A stretch of 36,813 nt of DNA. Source: Brenneria izbisi (GTDB lineage: Bacteria; Pseudomonadota; Gammaproteobacteria; Enterobacterales; Enterobacteriaceae). The position numbers were made by a program, and so were the translations under genes. Positions 17,871-25,175 of this stretch are shown one piece after another (positions within the stretch are counted from its first letter, which is position 1; every line of letters starts with the position of its first letter). Below the pieces are notes generated by a model. The model was given only the letters and a program-made list of their open reading frames with translations. It was not told the origin of the DNA and did not search any database. The stretch is from positions 1-36,813 of the forward strand of contig NZ_JAMPJU010000018.1 of the NCBI RefSeq assembly GCF_025840185.1, written 5' to 3'.

Positions 17871-18096
17871 ATCATATGTTCTGGGGGCGATGTTTATTCA
17901 GTTCCTGCTAGCTGATGAGCTGTGGCATACAACAACCAGAAGTGAAGGGATCATTTATCATGTGATTCATTTGGGGTTCTCATCGTTAAAAAAACCGTCT
18001 TCCCGCTTTCCATTTCGAACCTTTCATATCATTACGTTCTCGTTTCTTATCATGAATGTCCGTGTTGGATTGATTCAAACAAACGGTAAGCGATGA
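17854..18096 (+). CDS. Hypothetical 80-aa ORF upstream of the rep gene
   Basis: ATG 17854 (or GTG 17851) follows a purine-rich GGAGAGAGCAA. The product is hydrophobic and His/Phe-rich: YVLGAMFIQFLLADELWH, then FHIITFSFLIMNVRVGLI. One or two membrane segments are possible. No family is recognised, and base composition here is more AT-rich than in neighbours. The stop overlaps the rep start as ATGA, which argues for real translation through this region; a decayed gene is the alternative. Confidence 0.4.
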   Translation: MILADKSYVLGAMFIQFLLADELWHTTTRSEGIIYHVIHLGFSSLKKPSSRFPFRTFHIITFSFLIMNVRVGLIQTNGKR

Positions 18097-19391
18097 TGGG
18101 ATTACCTGCTGACAGTGTTATCGCATTCACACTCCAGAGAATGGAGGAGGGTATTTCCCGACAGGGAAATAGTGATCCCTCTAGCCCGGTCAATGAACGT
18201 AGCGGATTGCTTTATCTGGGGAATGTGCATGATGCCGTTCCCCGGCGACTGTTTCTGGATAGCAGGCTTAGCCCGCTGGATAAAACAGCATGGGTGATGA
18301 TCCGTTTGTATGCCCAGCAAAATGATGGCGCGGTATTTCCTACATACGATGAGCTGCAACTTCAGTTGGCTTCACCCCACGCCGAGAAAGCCTCGCGTGA
18401 AACTATCAGCCGTACGCTGCTAATGTTGCGAATAACCGGCTGGCTTAGTCTTTGTAAACGTGTGCGCGATGAGTATGGGCGCGTACGCGGAAATATCTAC
18501 GCTCAACATGATGAGCCGCTGAGCTGCCGTGATGCGGAAACGTTTGACCCAGGCTGGCTGGATTTGGTTGCACGCAGCTGCGGACATAAGAATAAATCGG
18601 TACGGATGACCGCACTCAATGTTTTGGAGGCGATCCGTAACGATCCCTCCATGCGACATCGCCATTCCAGGGTGACCATGATTGAGGCACGCCTGGATTC
18701 ACCATCGACTCCCTCTCAACTGGCATCACTCCAGCGGGGAATGCAGCCGAGTTCGAATTCCGAACTCAGTAAAAAACAAGGCGAGATAAGGGAAAAATCA
18801 CTGAGTTCGGAATCCGAACTTAGTGATGGGAATAGCAATAATACACTGAGTTCGGAATCCGAACTCAGTCTAAAATCAACAGGTTATAACCAAGTTCGAA
18901 AATCGAACTGTAACGTACGTAGTTTCACACACAGTGTGAATAAAAAAACGTACGTACCGGAAAGCGGGCACAGTTCAACACTGCCTGAAGCATTGCTTTG
19001 TCGTATCACGGCCGATGATGCCGACATGCTCAGCAGACAACTCACGGCGTTGCCTGCCGAGCAAGCGTCTGCTCTGCTGACCATGCTGAATACACAGCTC
19101 AAGCGCGGGCAGTTAGCCAACCCACTTGGTTGGCTATTATCGATGATGAAGTGTGCCCGAGAAGGGCGGCTGGTGCTGCCCGCTGAGCAAGCAGAACAAT
19201 CAGCAGGAAGCGTAACGCTTTCTGAAACGGCGAAGGGAAGAGCGTCGGCAGCAATGACACCAACGGTGGACCGTCCCGCTCCTGAGCCGCCAGAAAGCCT
19301 TCCGGCGCAGGCAGACTCTAAGGCGAGTCAGGAAAGAGTTTCCAACCTGGTTGCTGATATCAGAGCCAGAATATTGACCTCTGGAAAATAA
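18093..19391 (+). CDS. STY4528-type pathogenicity-island replication protein
   Basis: This 432-aa product fits the STY4528 family of SPI-7-like elements, thought to be the replication initiator. Residues ~50-145 form a winged-helix-like DNA-binding region: FLDSRLSPLDKTAWVMIRLY, then FPTYDELQLQLA, then ASRETISRTLLMLRITGWLS as the recognition helices, then a wing (RVRDEYGRVRGNIYAQHD). Residues ~218-290 are a low-complexity linker containing SSESELS twice, encoded by palindromic DNA. The C-terminal part has QLTALPAEQASALLTMLNTQ and GQLANPLGWLLSMMK, then a Pro/Ala-rich tail. The ATG overlaps the upstream stop. The initiator role is inferred from family and position. Confidence 0.85.
   Translation: MMGLPADSVIAFTLQRMEEGISRQGNSDPSSPVNERSGLLYLGNVHDAVPRRLFLDSRLSPLDKTAWVMIRLYAQQNDGAVFPTYDELQLQLASPHAEKASRETISRTLLMLRITGWLSLCKRVRDEYGRVRGNIYAQHDEPLSCRDAETFDPGWLDLVARSCGHKNKSVRMTALNVLEAIRNDPSMRHRHSRVTMIEARLDSPSTPSQLASLQRGMQPSSNSELSKKQGEIREKSLSSESELSDGNSNNTLSSESELSLKSTGYNQVRKSNCNVRSFTHSVNKKTYVPESGHSSTLPEALLCRITADDADMLSRQLTALPAEQASALLTMLNTQLKRGQLANPLGWLLSMMKCAREGRLVLPAEQAEQSAGSVTLSETAKGRASAAMTPTVDRPAPEPPESLPAQADSKASQERVSNLVADIRARILTSGK
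18749..18955. repeat. Cluster of palindromes within the rep reading frame
   Basis: Four related dyads lie in frame. At 18749-18767: GAGTTCG, 5 bases, CGAACTC. At 18797-18827: 15-base arms around one central base, with one mismatch. At 18845-18869: perfect 12-base arms (ACTGAGTTCGGA) around one base. At 18893-18909: AGTTCG, 5 bases, CGAACT. Next comes TTCACAC-ACA-GTGTGAA (18924-18940), bracketed by two copies of AACGTACGT (18912-18920 and 18947-18955). The shared GAGTTCGGA half-site points to a repeated protein-binding site or origin element. Confidence 0.85.
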
Positions 19392-19394
19392 GGT

Positions 19395-19871
19395 GGTTAA
19401 AAATCTTACTTGCTGCCAGTGGCGGTAAGGTCAAGAAATAACCAATATGATATTCAGGATGGCATGTGGGGTACCTGGTCAATGTGGATACTGATGTTTT
19501 GGTTAAAAAGCGTACTTGTTGCCAGTGGCAACAAGGTCAAAAAATAACCAATGTGATGTTCAGGGTGGTATGCGGGGTACCTAGTTAGTGCGAATTTGGT
19601 GGAATGGTTAAAAATTGTACTTGTTGCGCCCCGCAACAAGGTCAAAAAATAACCAATGCGATGTTCAGGGTGGTATGCGGGGTACCTAGTTAGTGCGGAT
19701 TTGGTGGAATGGTTAAAAATTGTACTTGTTGCGCCCCACAACAAGGTCAAAAAATAACCAATGCGATGTTCAGGGTGGTATGCGAGGTACCTGATTGGAG
19801 CGGATTTGGTAATATGGTTAAAAAGTGTACTTTGCTGCGCCCCGCAGCACGGTATGAAAAACAACCACATT
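19395..19871. repeat. Five ~105-bp direct repeats with internal dyads
   Basis: Repeat units begin with GGTTAAAAA at 19395, 19501, 19606, 19711 and 19816, spaced 106, 105, 105 and 105 bp. Each full unit holds a dyad (CTTGTTGCG-CCC-CGCAACAAG in the third), then GGTCAAAAAATAACCAAT, then TTCAGGRTGG and a GGTACC. GGTTA and TAACC give an outer dyad. The first dyad is decayed, the second and third are perfect, the fourth has one mismatch, and the fifth has changed arms that still pair. No gene is seen between 19392 and 19989. This is an iteron or centromere-like array, not CRISPR. Confidence 0.95.
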
Positions 19872-19989
19872 GATGCACTCGCGTCAAATTCGTGAAATCA
19901 ATATTGAGTTTCGCGTTGTTGGGGGAGTCCTCTTTTATTAACTATTTAGTCTTTCTTAACTGATTAATTAACAGGTTAGAGAGACAACG

Positions 19990-20742
19990 ATGGCTGAAAG
20001 AGTTGGAAAGACGACGGGGGCATTGCAGTCCGAGTTAAAAATTGAATTGCATACTAACTATGCAATCAATCTCTGGGTCGGGCGCCGAAGAGTAAAAAAG
20101 AACGACGAAAATGGTGTTGCAGCCCGCCCTCCTATTATGGGAATGCCAGGGTTTCTGCACCAGGCCGCTCGTATCAATAGTGATTCTCTGAAAAACAACC
20201 CATGGGCAGACAAGACCATGTTGGCTCTTGAGGAAAAGCTCAATGAGGCCAGCACGTTGATGTCTGAAGAAATTGCATCCCTGGATAAAGAGATGAATGT
20301 ATTGCCTCGGGGAGTAACACTGACGGAAGCCGTTGCTAAAGAACCTCTGGATATCAAGGTATACAGTAATTCGCCACTGGGATATCGCTGCGTCTATCTG
20401 CTGATTGGGTTTGACCAATTGGCCAAACAGGTTTTACAGGCGTTTCACTATGGCTTGATTTCGCGTAATCGTCGCGATCAGTTACTCAGCGGTAACGGAC
20501 GAACGTTACGCCAGATCTACTCGATTGTTTTGAAATACCGCTCGGTTCCAGTGTCACGCATTGATGCTATCGAACAAAATGAAGCTTGGCAGAAAGCGTG
20601 TGAGGCATTAGGTGAGCCAGATCGTGATGTCTTGTTGGGTAAGAAACGTTCCATATTTTCTCCTCCAATCCATGAGGCCAGTGTCAATTTGTTGCTCATG
20701 CACGATAAAGCGCGTACGACACCTGCGTCGACTAACCCGTAG
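19990..20742 (+). CDS. PFL_4669-family ICE protein (TIGR03761-like)
   Basis: This 250-aa protein fits the PFL_4669 family of integrating conjugative element proteins, which stands between the rep gene and topB in this ICE class. It begins GALQSELKIELHTNYAINLW, with VGRRR behind it, and has the conserved-looking GMPGFLHQAARI and GYRCVYLLIGFDQLAKQVLQ blocks and a final FSPPIHEASVNLL. It is soluble and helical, without nucleotide motifs. The biochemical role is unknown; a part in element replication is inferred from its constant neighbours. It starts about 120 bp after the repeat array, which may carry its promoter. Confidence 0.85.
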   Translation: MAERVGKTTGALQSELKIELHTNYAINLWVGRRRVKKNDENGVAARPPIMGMPGFLHQAARINSDSLKNNPWADKTMLALEEKLNEASTLMSEEIASLDKEMNVLPRGVTLTEAVAKEPLDIKVYSNSPLGYRCVYLLIGFDQLAKQVLQAFHYGLISRNRRDQLLSGNGRTLRQIYSIVLKYRSVPVSRIDAIEQNEAWQKACEALGEPDRDVLLGKKRSIFSPPIHEASVNLLLMHDKARTTPASTNP

Positions 20743-20756
20743 TCTGGAGGGACGTT

Positions 20757-22766
20757 GTGCGCCTCTTTATCTGCGAAAAACCCTCCCAAGCCAGAGATAT
20801 TGCTGCTGTACTGGGAGCAACAAAGCGAGGACAAGGTTTCTTATCTGCTCCCGGGATAACCATAACCTGGGCCCGAGGGCACCTTTTAGAAACCGCCTCA
20901 CCAGAAGTCTATGGCACCCAGTTCGAGAAACCGTGGCGAATAGATGTGTTACCGGTTTTGCCTTCCGTATGGCAGATGGTTGTGAAGCCAGAATCGTCGG
21001 ACCAGTTCACTGTCATCTCCCGATTGTTGAAGCAGGTTGATGAAGTCGTCATATCAACTGATGCTGATAGGGAAGGAGAAGTTATCGGATGGTCTCTGTT
21101 GGAATATTGCGGATGGAGAGGTCCCGTTTTTCGTTTGTGGCTGTCTGCATTGGATGAACCTAGCATTCGTGCTGCATTAGCTGCTATCAAACCGGGAAGA
21201 GAAACAAAACCGCTTTATTATGCTGGTCTGGGGCGTTCGCGAGCGGACTGGCTGATAGGGATGAATCTGACCCGGCTTTATACTGTAAAAGCGAGGGATA
21301 AGGGATATGACGGGCTTCTGTCTGTTGGGCGAGTGCAAACCCCTGTATTGGCGATGGTTGTTAATCGTGAGCGAGAAATAGCGGCGTTCGTCCCTAAGCC
21401 TTACTGGCAAGTATGGGTGGCGCTACAGTCTAATGGTGTCCGTTTCTCGGCGCAGTGGGTTCCTGCGAAAATGTATGTCGATGAAGAGAAGCGCTGTATT
21501 CATCAGGACATCGCTCAGCAAGTTGTACAGCTTTGTAAACAAACGGGCAAGGCAACGGTAATTGAGCAGGAAACAAAGCGAGAAAAAGAGGCCGCACCCT
21601 TGGCGTTCACCATGGGAGCGCTACAGCAGGCCTGCGGCAGACTTTGGGACATGAGTCCTCAGAAAGTGCTGGACATAGCACAGAGCCTGTATGAGACGCA
21701 TAAAGCAACGTCTTACCCGCGAACCGATTGTGGTTTTCTTCCTGAGTCAATGCGTGAAGAAATTCCTGATGTCCTGAGCGCATTGGTGAAAATCGCCCCC
21801 TCACTACAGGCGTTGATTTCTCAGTTAGATACTCGTTTTGTTTCCCGCATATGGGATGACAAAAAAATAACTGCCCATCACGGTATCATTCCGACACGGC
21901 ATGTTTGTGACATGTCGAAGATGAGCGATCAGGAAAAGCAGGTTTACGTGTTAATCAGACGACATTATCTCGCTCAGTTTTTTCCGCTGCATGAAGTCGA
22001 TGCCACGCGACTTTCCCTGAATATCGGAGGCCAATTGTTTCAGACAACGGGGCGGGTCATTGTTGTTCCCGGGTGGAAACGTTTGTTTAATCAGGATGAC
22101 GGTGAACATAAAGAGACGGCGGCAGATGAGAAAGAGCAATCTTTACCTATGCTCGTAAAGGGAGATAACTGTGCCGTGACTGGCGCTGAGGTAAAAGCCC
22201 TGAAAACAAAGCCTCCCCAGTATTTTACATTCCAATCATTGATTGCGGCCATGATGAACGCTGCGGCGTATGTGACCGATTTAACATTGAAAAAAGTGCT
22301 GAAAGAGAACGCCGGATTAGGCACGGAAGCGACGCGTGGCGGGATTGTCGAAACGTTATTGGCGCGTAATTTCATCATCATAAAAGGGCGCTACTTGCGT
22401 GCAACAGATATTGCGATGGATCTTATCGATGCTTTACCTCACGCATTGAAGGAACCTGGTATGACGGCGCTTTGGGAACAGGCGCTCGATGAGGTTGCTA
22501 AAGGGAGAATGACGCTGGATAACTTTATGTCCCGGCAGACTCAGTGGATTTGTCAGCTAGTTTCCCTGGGAACTCAACAAGATGTTGCCGTTCGCGTTCC
22601 TCCTACGCCGGCTTGCCCTCTTTGTGGCAGTAAGACGCGGTTACGAAAAGGGGGAAAAGGAGCGTTTTACGGTTGTGAAAAATATCCTGACTGTAAGGGG
22701 ATGGTCAATATCCCTGGTCAGAGCAAGAATGCGGCATCTAAAACACGGAAGAAAAAGCAGAATTAA
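20757..22766 (+). CDS. topB: DNA topoisomerase III of the ICE
   Basis: This type IA topoisomerase relaxes and decatenates single-strand-containing DNA, probably during ICE replication or transfer. GTG 20757 is the start, with GGAGG 6 bases before it and the diagnostic MRLFICEKPSQARDIAAVLG behind it. The TOPRIM acidic cluster TDADREGE is at residues 101-108; RVQTPVLAMVVNRE and AFTMGALQQAC follow; the active-site tyrosine is Y320 in TSYPRTDC. The C-terminus has a four-cysteine zinc ribbon (CPLCGSKTRLRKGG with FYGCEKYPDCKG) and a basic tail. At 669 aa it is a little longer than E. coli TopB (653). Confidence 0.96.
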   Translation: MRLFICEKPSQARDIAAVLGATKRGQGFLSAPGITITWARGHLLETASPEVYGTQFEKPWRIDVLPVLPSVWQMVVKPESSDQFTVISRLLKQVDEVVISTDADREGEVIGWSLLEYCGWRGPVFRLWLSALDEPSIRAALAAIKPGRETKPLYYAGLGRSRADWLIGMNLTRLYTVKARDKGYDGLLSVGRVQTPVLAMVVNREREIAAFVPKPYWQVWVALQSNGVRFSAQWVPAKMYVDEEKRCIHQDIAQQVVQLCKQTGKATVIEQETKREKEAAPLAFTMGALQQACGRLWDMSPQKVLDIAQSLYETHKATSYPRTDCGFLPESMREEIPDVLSALVKIAPSLQALISQLDTRFVSRIWDDKKITAHHGIIPTRHVCDMSKMSDQEKQVYVLIRRHYLAQFFPLHEVDATRLSLNIGGQLFQTTGRVIVVPGWKRLFNQDDGEHKETAADEKEQSLPMLVKGDNCAVTGAEVKALKTKPPQYFTFQSLIAAMMNAAAYVTDLTLKKVLKENAGLGTEATRGGIVETLLARNFIIIKGRYLRATDIAMDLIDALPHALKEPGMTALWEQALDEVAKGRMTLDNFMSRQTQWICQLVSLGTQQDVAVRVPPTPACPLCGSKTRLRKGGKGAFYGCEKYPDCKGMVNIPGQSKNAASKTRKKKQN

Positions 22767-23035
22767 CTGATTGCAGGCGGGGGGATGAGTTGTTATTGTG
22801 CATCCGGCTCTGAAGCCGCACCCCGTGACTGCGGTCTCTGTCAGCGTTTGCATAGCGTTGTCAGGGAACAGTCTGACTGACAGCTCCCTCACCTGAGAGC
22901 CGAGTCTGAAGGCACTAAAACTCCGTGAAACCAGTGTCGGGTCCTGAACATACCCCGGAGCTACTGTGAAAACAGATATACCGAAGATCGATGGTGCAGA
23001 TCGTATGGCGGTGCCTTATGGCGCCGCTTTTTTTA
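22767..23035 (+). ncRNA. Structured non-coding stretch ending in a terminator; candidate RNA
   Basis: No gene fits between topB and 23390. The first part is dense in inverted repeats: CGGCT-CTGA-AGCCG (22805-22818), the competing CCGCA/TGCGG (22816-22820 and 22830-22834), and CTGTCAG/CTGACAG (22838-22844 and 22877-22883). It closes with a strong terminator at 23008-23034. It may be the topB transcript's 3' region, a small RNA, or part of a transfer or replication site. No known RNA family was recognised. Confidence 0.35.
23008..23034 (+). terminator. Rho-independent terminator after the topB region
   Basis: An 8-bp stem GCGGTGCC / GGCGCCGC (one T-G wobble) with loop TTAT is followed directly by seven T residues. 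It separates the topB transcript from the promoter-leader region before the STY4534 gene. Confidence 0.85.
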
Positions 23036-23075
23036 TTTTCATTCTTCGGTGATGAGTTTTTCCATTGCTGGAAGA

Positions 23076-23104
23076 TTGACTTCTTTTTCACCAGGTTTAA
23101 TGAT
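23076..23104 (+). promoter_or_regulatory. Candidate sigma-70 promoter for the STY4534-ssb transcript
   Basis: TTGACT (23076-23081) and AATGAT (23099-23104) are separated by 17 bases and match the consensus at 5 and 4 positions. It stands just after a terminator and gives a 5' leader of about 280 bases. This is sequence pattern only. Confidence 0.45.
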
Positions 23105-23230
23105 TAACAGGCCAATCGTTGTCTCTGACAACTGCTAATGTTCCCGTGATTTGAGAGGAACGCCTTCGGGTAATCACATGCCAATGCCATCATTGACCTG
23201 AGAGATGGCGCTTTCGAGCGGTAAATCTGT

Positions 23231-23390
23231 TTAACCTTTGAAAACAGAGACCGAATACCGGTTAAGGCCCACTTCACTCATACAGCCAGTCAAAGGCTCA
23301 ATTGTCTTTGACTCCCCAGCGGGAAACAGATTCCCGCCAGGGATGATTGTTTCTCCGCTACCTGTTTATTTTTTACTCCGGAGAAACATC
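23231..23390 (+). promoter_or_regulatory. Structured 5' leader that hides the ribosome site
   Basis: Four dyads follow one another. TTAACC/GGTTAA encloses 23231-23265. AGTCAAAG/CTTTGACT (23288-23295 and 23306-23313) is perfect. GCGGGAA/TTCCCGC (23319-23325 and 23331-23337) is perfect. TGTTTCTCCG/CGGAGAAACA (23348-23357 and 23379-23388) is a perfect 10-bp stem whose right arm contains the Shine-Dalgarno GGAGA, ending 2 bases before ATG 23391. The layout suggests control of translation by a protein or another RNA. Confidence 0.65.
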
Positions 23391-23894
23391 ATGACTGCAA
23401 ATAAATCTACCCAGAATCAAGTTACTAACACTCAAAATGGCGAAAGCAATGAGTACTTCAATCTGAATCTTACTGGATTGGGGTATCTGAGCGACATTCG
23501 TCATGTTGTTGGGCCTAATGGTCCATTCATTAGTTGTGTCATCAATGCCTTAAGTGGTCAGAAAGACAATGTGAACTATGTTCGCTTTGACGTGACCCCA
23601 GCAGGTAAAGAGACCATCGCTTTGATTAAACGCTGCGAAAAGTCTGTTGATGAAGATAAGAAAGTGTTGATTAATTTCACATTGAGTAACTTGTCTCCCA
23701 GCATCTTTACGCTGAACTCTGGTGACCATGCCGGTGAACAACGTGTTAGCCTCAAAGCCCGTTTAATCAAGATCACCAGGATTAAAGTGGGTCAAGAAGA
23801 GGTCTACAAAGCGGAGAAGTCTGATTCATCTGACTCCATGCCGACTCAGAACAACCCTGCCGCTGCTAAAGCGTATGCGGAAAATTCATTCTGA
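23391..23894 (+). CDS. STY4534-family ICE replication protein (DUF3577)
   Basis: The 167-aa protein fits DUF3577/STY4534, which stands next to ssb in SPI-7-like elements. The open frame reaches back to 23238, but ATG 23391 with GGAGA is the start, and the upstream part is better explained as leader. Key blocks are NEYFNLNLTGLGYLSDIRHV, PFISCVINALSGQKDNVNYV and LINFTLSNLSPSIF; the pattern of short strands is compatible with an OB-like single-strand-binding fold. The tail is Ser/Asn/Ala-rich. Its role is believed to be in ICE DNA replication; the mechanism is unknown. The leader hairpin is likely to control its translation. Confidence 0.88.
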   Translation: MTANKSTQNQVTNTQNGESNEYFNLNLTGLGYLSDIRHVVGPNGPFISCVINALSGQKDNVNYVRFDVTPAGKETIALIKRCEKSVDEDKKVLINFTLSNLSPSIFTLNSGDHAGEQRVSLKARLIKITRIKVGQEEVYKAEKSDSSDSMPTQNNPAAAKAYAENSF

Positions 23895-23912
23895 TAACAG
23901 GCACCTCTTAAA

Positions 23913-23930
23913 CCCTCTGTTTACAGAGGG
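23913..23930 (+). promoter_or_regulatory. Intercistronic hairpin before ssb
   Basis: CCCTCTG-TTTA-CAGAGGG is a perfect 7-bp stem between the STY4534 gene and ssb. It is not followed by a T run, so it is unlikely to be a terminator; it may be an mRNA processing or stability element that sets the ratio of the two products. Confidence 0.5.
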
Positions 23931-23953
23931 CTTCAACAGGAAGGAGAAAGATT

Positions 23954-24502
23954 ATGGCTTCACGTGGAGTAAATAAAGTAACACTTATCGGTTTTTTGGG
24001 GCAGGATCCCGAAGTCCGTTATATGCCAAATGGTAACGCAGTGACTGGCATTACTATGGCAACGTCAGAAACCTGGCGCGATAAGCAAACTGGCGAAGAG
24101 AAAGAGCGCACTGAATGGCACCGAGTGGTGATATTCGGCAAGCTTGCAGAAATCGCTGGAGAGTATCTGCGTAAGGGTTCTCAGGTTTACATTGAAGGGC
24201 AACTTCAAACGCGTAAGTGGCAGGACAATGCAGGTGTAGATCGTTGGACGACTGAAATTGTAGTCAGCCAGCGTGGCACGATGCAAATGTTAGGATCTCG
24301 CCCGAACGACGGAAATAACAACCAAAGTGCTGCCAGCTCGTCATGGGGAAAACCTCAACAGCCAGTAGCACCGGCACAGAGCGGTACACCTCAGTCTCAA
24401 AGTCCAGCAGGCAATGAACCGCCGATGGACTTTGACGACGATATACCGTTCGCCTCGCTCGGATTAAACATTTCAAATCATGGGCTTTATGCCATTTCCT
24501 AA
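23954..24502 (+). CDS. ssb: Single-strand DNA-binding protein of the ICE
   Basis: This OB-fold SSB protects single-stranded DNA during ICE replication and transfer. ATG 23954 follows AAGGAGA. Residues 1-115 carry the complete domain: [40 protein letters not shown], then [15 protein letters not shown] Gln/Ser/Pro-rich linker follows. The acidic tip DFDDDIPF lies at residues 159-166, but 16 more residues ([16 protein letters not shown]) come after it, whereas chromosomal SSB ends at the tip. Extended tails of this sort occur on conjugative elements. Total 182 aa. A terminator follows. Confidence 0.96.
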   Translation: MASRGVNKVTLIGFLGQDPEVRYMPNGNAVTGITMATSETWRDKQTGEEKERTEWHRVVIFGKLAEIAGEYLRKGSQVYIEGQLQTRKWQDNAGVDRWTTEIVVSQRGTMQMLGSRPNDGNNNQSAASSSWGKPQQPVAPAQSGTPQSQSPAGNEPPMDFDDDIPFASLGLNISNHGLYAIS

Positions 24503-24508
24503 ACATAT

Positions 24509-24533
24509 GCGCCAGGATTTTTCTGGCGCTTTT
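24509..24533 (+). terminator. Terminator after ssb
   Basis: GCGCCAG, a 7-base T-rich loop, CTGGCGC, then TTTTC. Together with about 25 bases on its left it closely resembles the terminator segment at 25413-25463. Confidence 0.85.
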
Positions 24534-24558
24534 CTTATACTATTTCAAATAGGGACAC

Positions 24559-24849
24559 ATAACGAAGCTATTTGATCAAATAATCTCACAGTTAACCAAG
24601 CACCCTGACTCCAGGTCATCCGTTATTCTGGCCGAAGCATTGGCTGCTGCATGCAGTGAGGGGTACGGGGTTTCATTGCTGTCAATCTCTGCCCGGTTAG
24701 ACCAGGAAAATAAAAAACTGATAGCACGGCTCGCAAATGTGACAGCGGAACCTGACTATTCAAATGCGGCTCAAACTGCCGCTTTGCATTGGTTAAAGGA
24801 ACAGCCGTATCTAGTCAAAGCGTGCAGCATGGTTTCCATACAGGGATAG
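24559..24849 (+). CDS. Small hypothetical ORF with an apparent ATA start
   Basis: The frame is open from just after a stop at 24550-24552. A ribosome site AGGGAC stands directly before ATA 24559, and the frame then reads like protein at once: TKLFDQIISQLTKHPDSRSS, then VILAEALAAACSEGYGVSLL, to 96 residues. The only common start is TTG 24640, which would cut away the conserved-looking HPDSRSSVILAEAL part. Either initiation uses ATA or the gene lost its ATG by one base change and is a fresh pseudogene. No function is known to me. The helical, leucine-rich sequence suggests a small soluble protein. It follows the ssb terminator and precedes the DUF4160 gene by 83 bp. Confidence 0.5.
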   Translation: MTKLFDQIISQLTKHPDSRSSVILAEALAAACSEGYGVSLLSISARLDQENKKLIARLANVTAEPDYSNAAQTAALHWLKEQPYLVKACSMVSIQG

Positions 24850-24932
24850 CTGTGTTGGTATTGATACCTGCTGCATAGGTTTGACTGGCGCATTTTTATT
24901 CACCATAATCCAAGACAATGAAAGGGACATCT

Positions 24933-25175
24933 ATGCCTGTAATACTGAGGTTTAGAGGTTTTACGTTTTTCTTCTACTCGAATGAAGGCAACCCTTTGGA
25001 GCCAGCACATATTCATGTGCGAAATTCAGAAGCGGAAGCCAAGTTTTGGTTAACACCGGAAGTCAGGCTTGCCCGGAATGATGGATTCAATGCCCGAGTA
25101 TTGAAAGACTTATCGGAAGTCGTTGATGATAACAAAACGTCATTTCTGGAGGCCTGGAATGACTATTTCAGCTAA
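24933..25175 (+). CDS. DUF4160 protein
   Basis: This small (80 aa) protein has the DUF4160 pattern: MPVILRFRGFTFFFYSNEG, then EPAHIHVRNSEAEAKFWL, with the conserved P-x-H-x-H-V and the A-K-x-W-L strand. ATG 24933 is preferred over 24918 because AAAGGGA precedes it at the right distance. DUF4160 genes are often followed by DUF2442, as here; the pair has a toxin-antitoxin-like size and layout but no proven function that I can cite. The end overlaps the next gene by 17 bp. Confidence 0.88.
   Translation: MPVILRFRGFTFFFYSNEGNPLEPAHIHVRNSEAEAKFWLTPEVRLARNDGFNARVLKDLSEVVDDNKTSFLEAWNDYFS

Noticed and set aside
19454..19870. Minus-strand ORF of 138 codons over the 105-bp repeats
   Set aside because: The unit is 35 codons long, so one open unit stays open in all copies. 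The peptide is merely the repeated translation of the array, without a ribosome site or known domain.
19395..19871. CRISPR array
   Set aside because: Units are about 105 bp with nearly the whole unit conserved, there are no unique spacers, and no cas gene is present.
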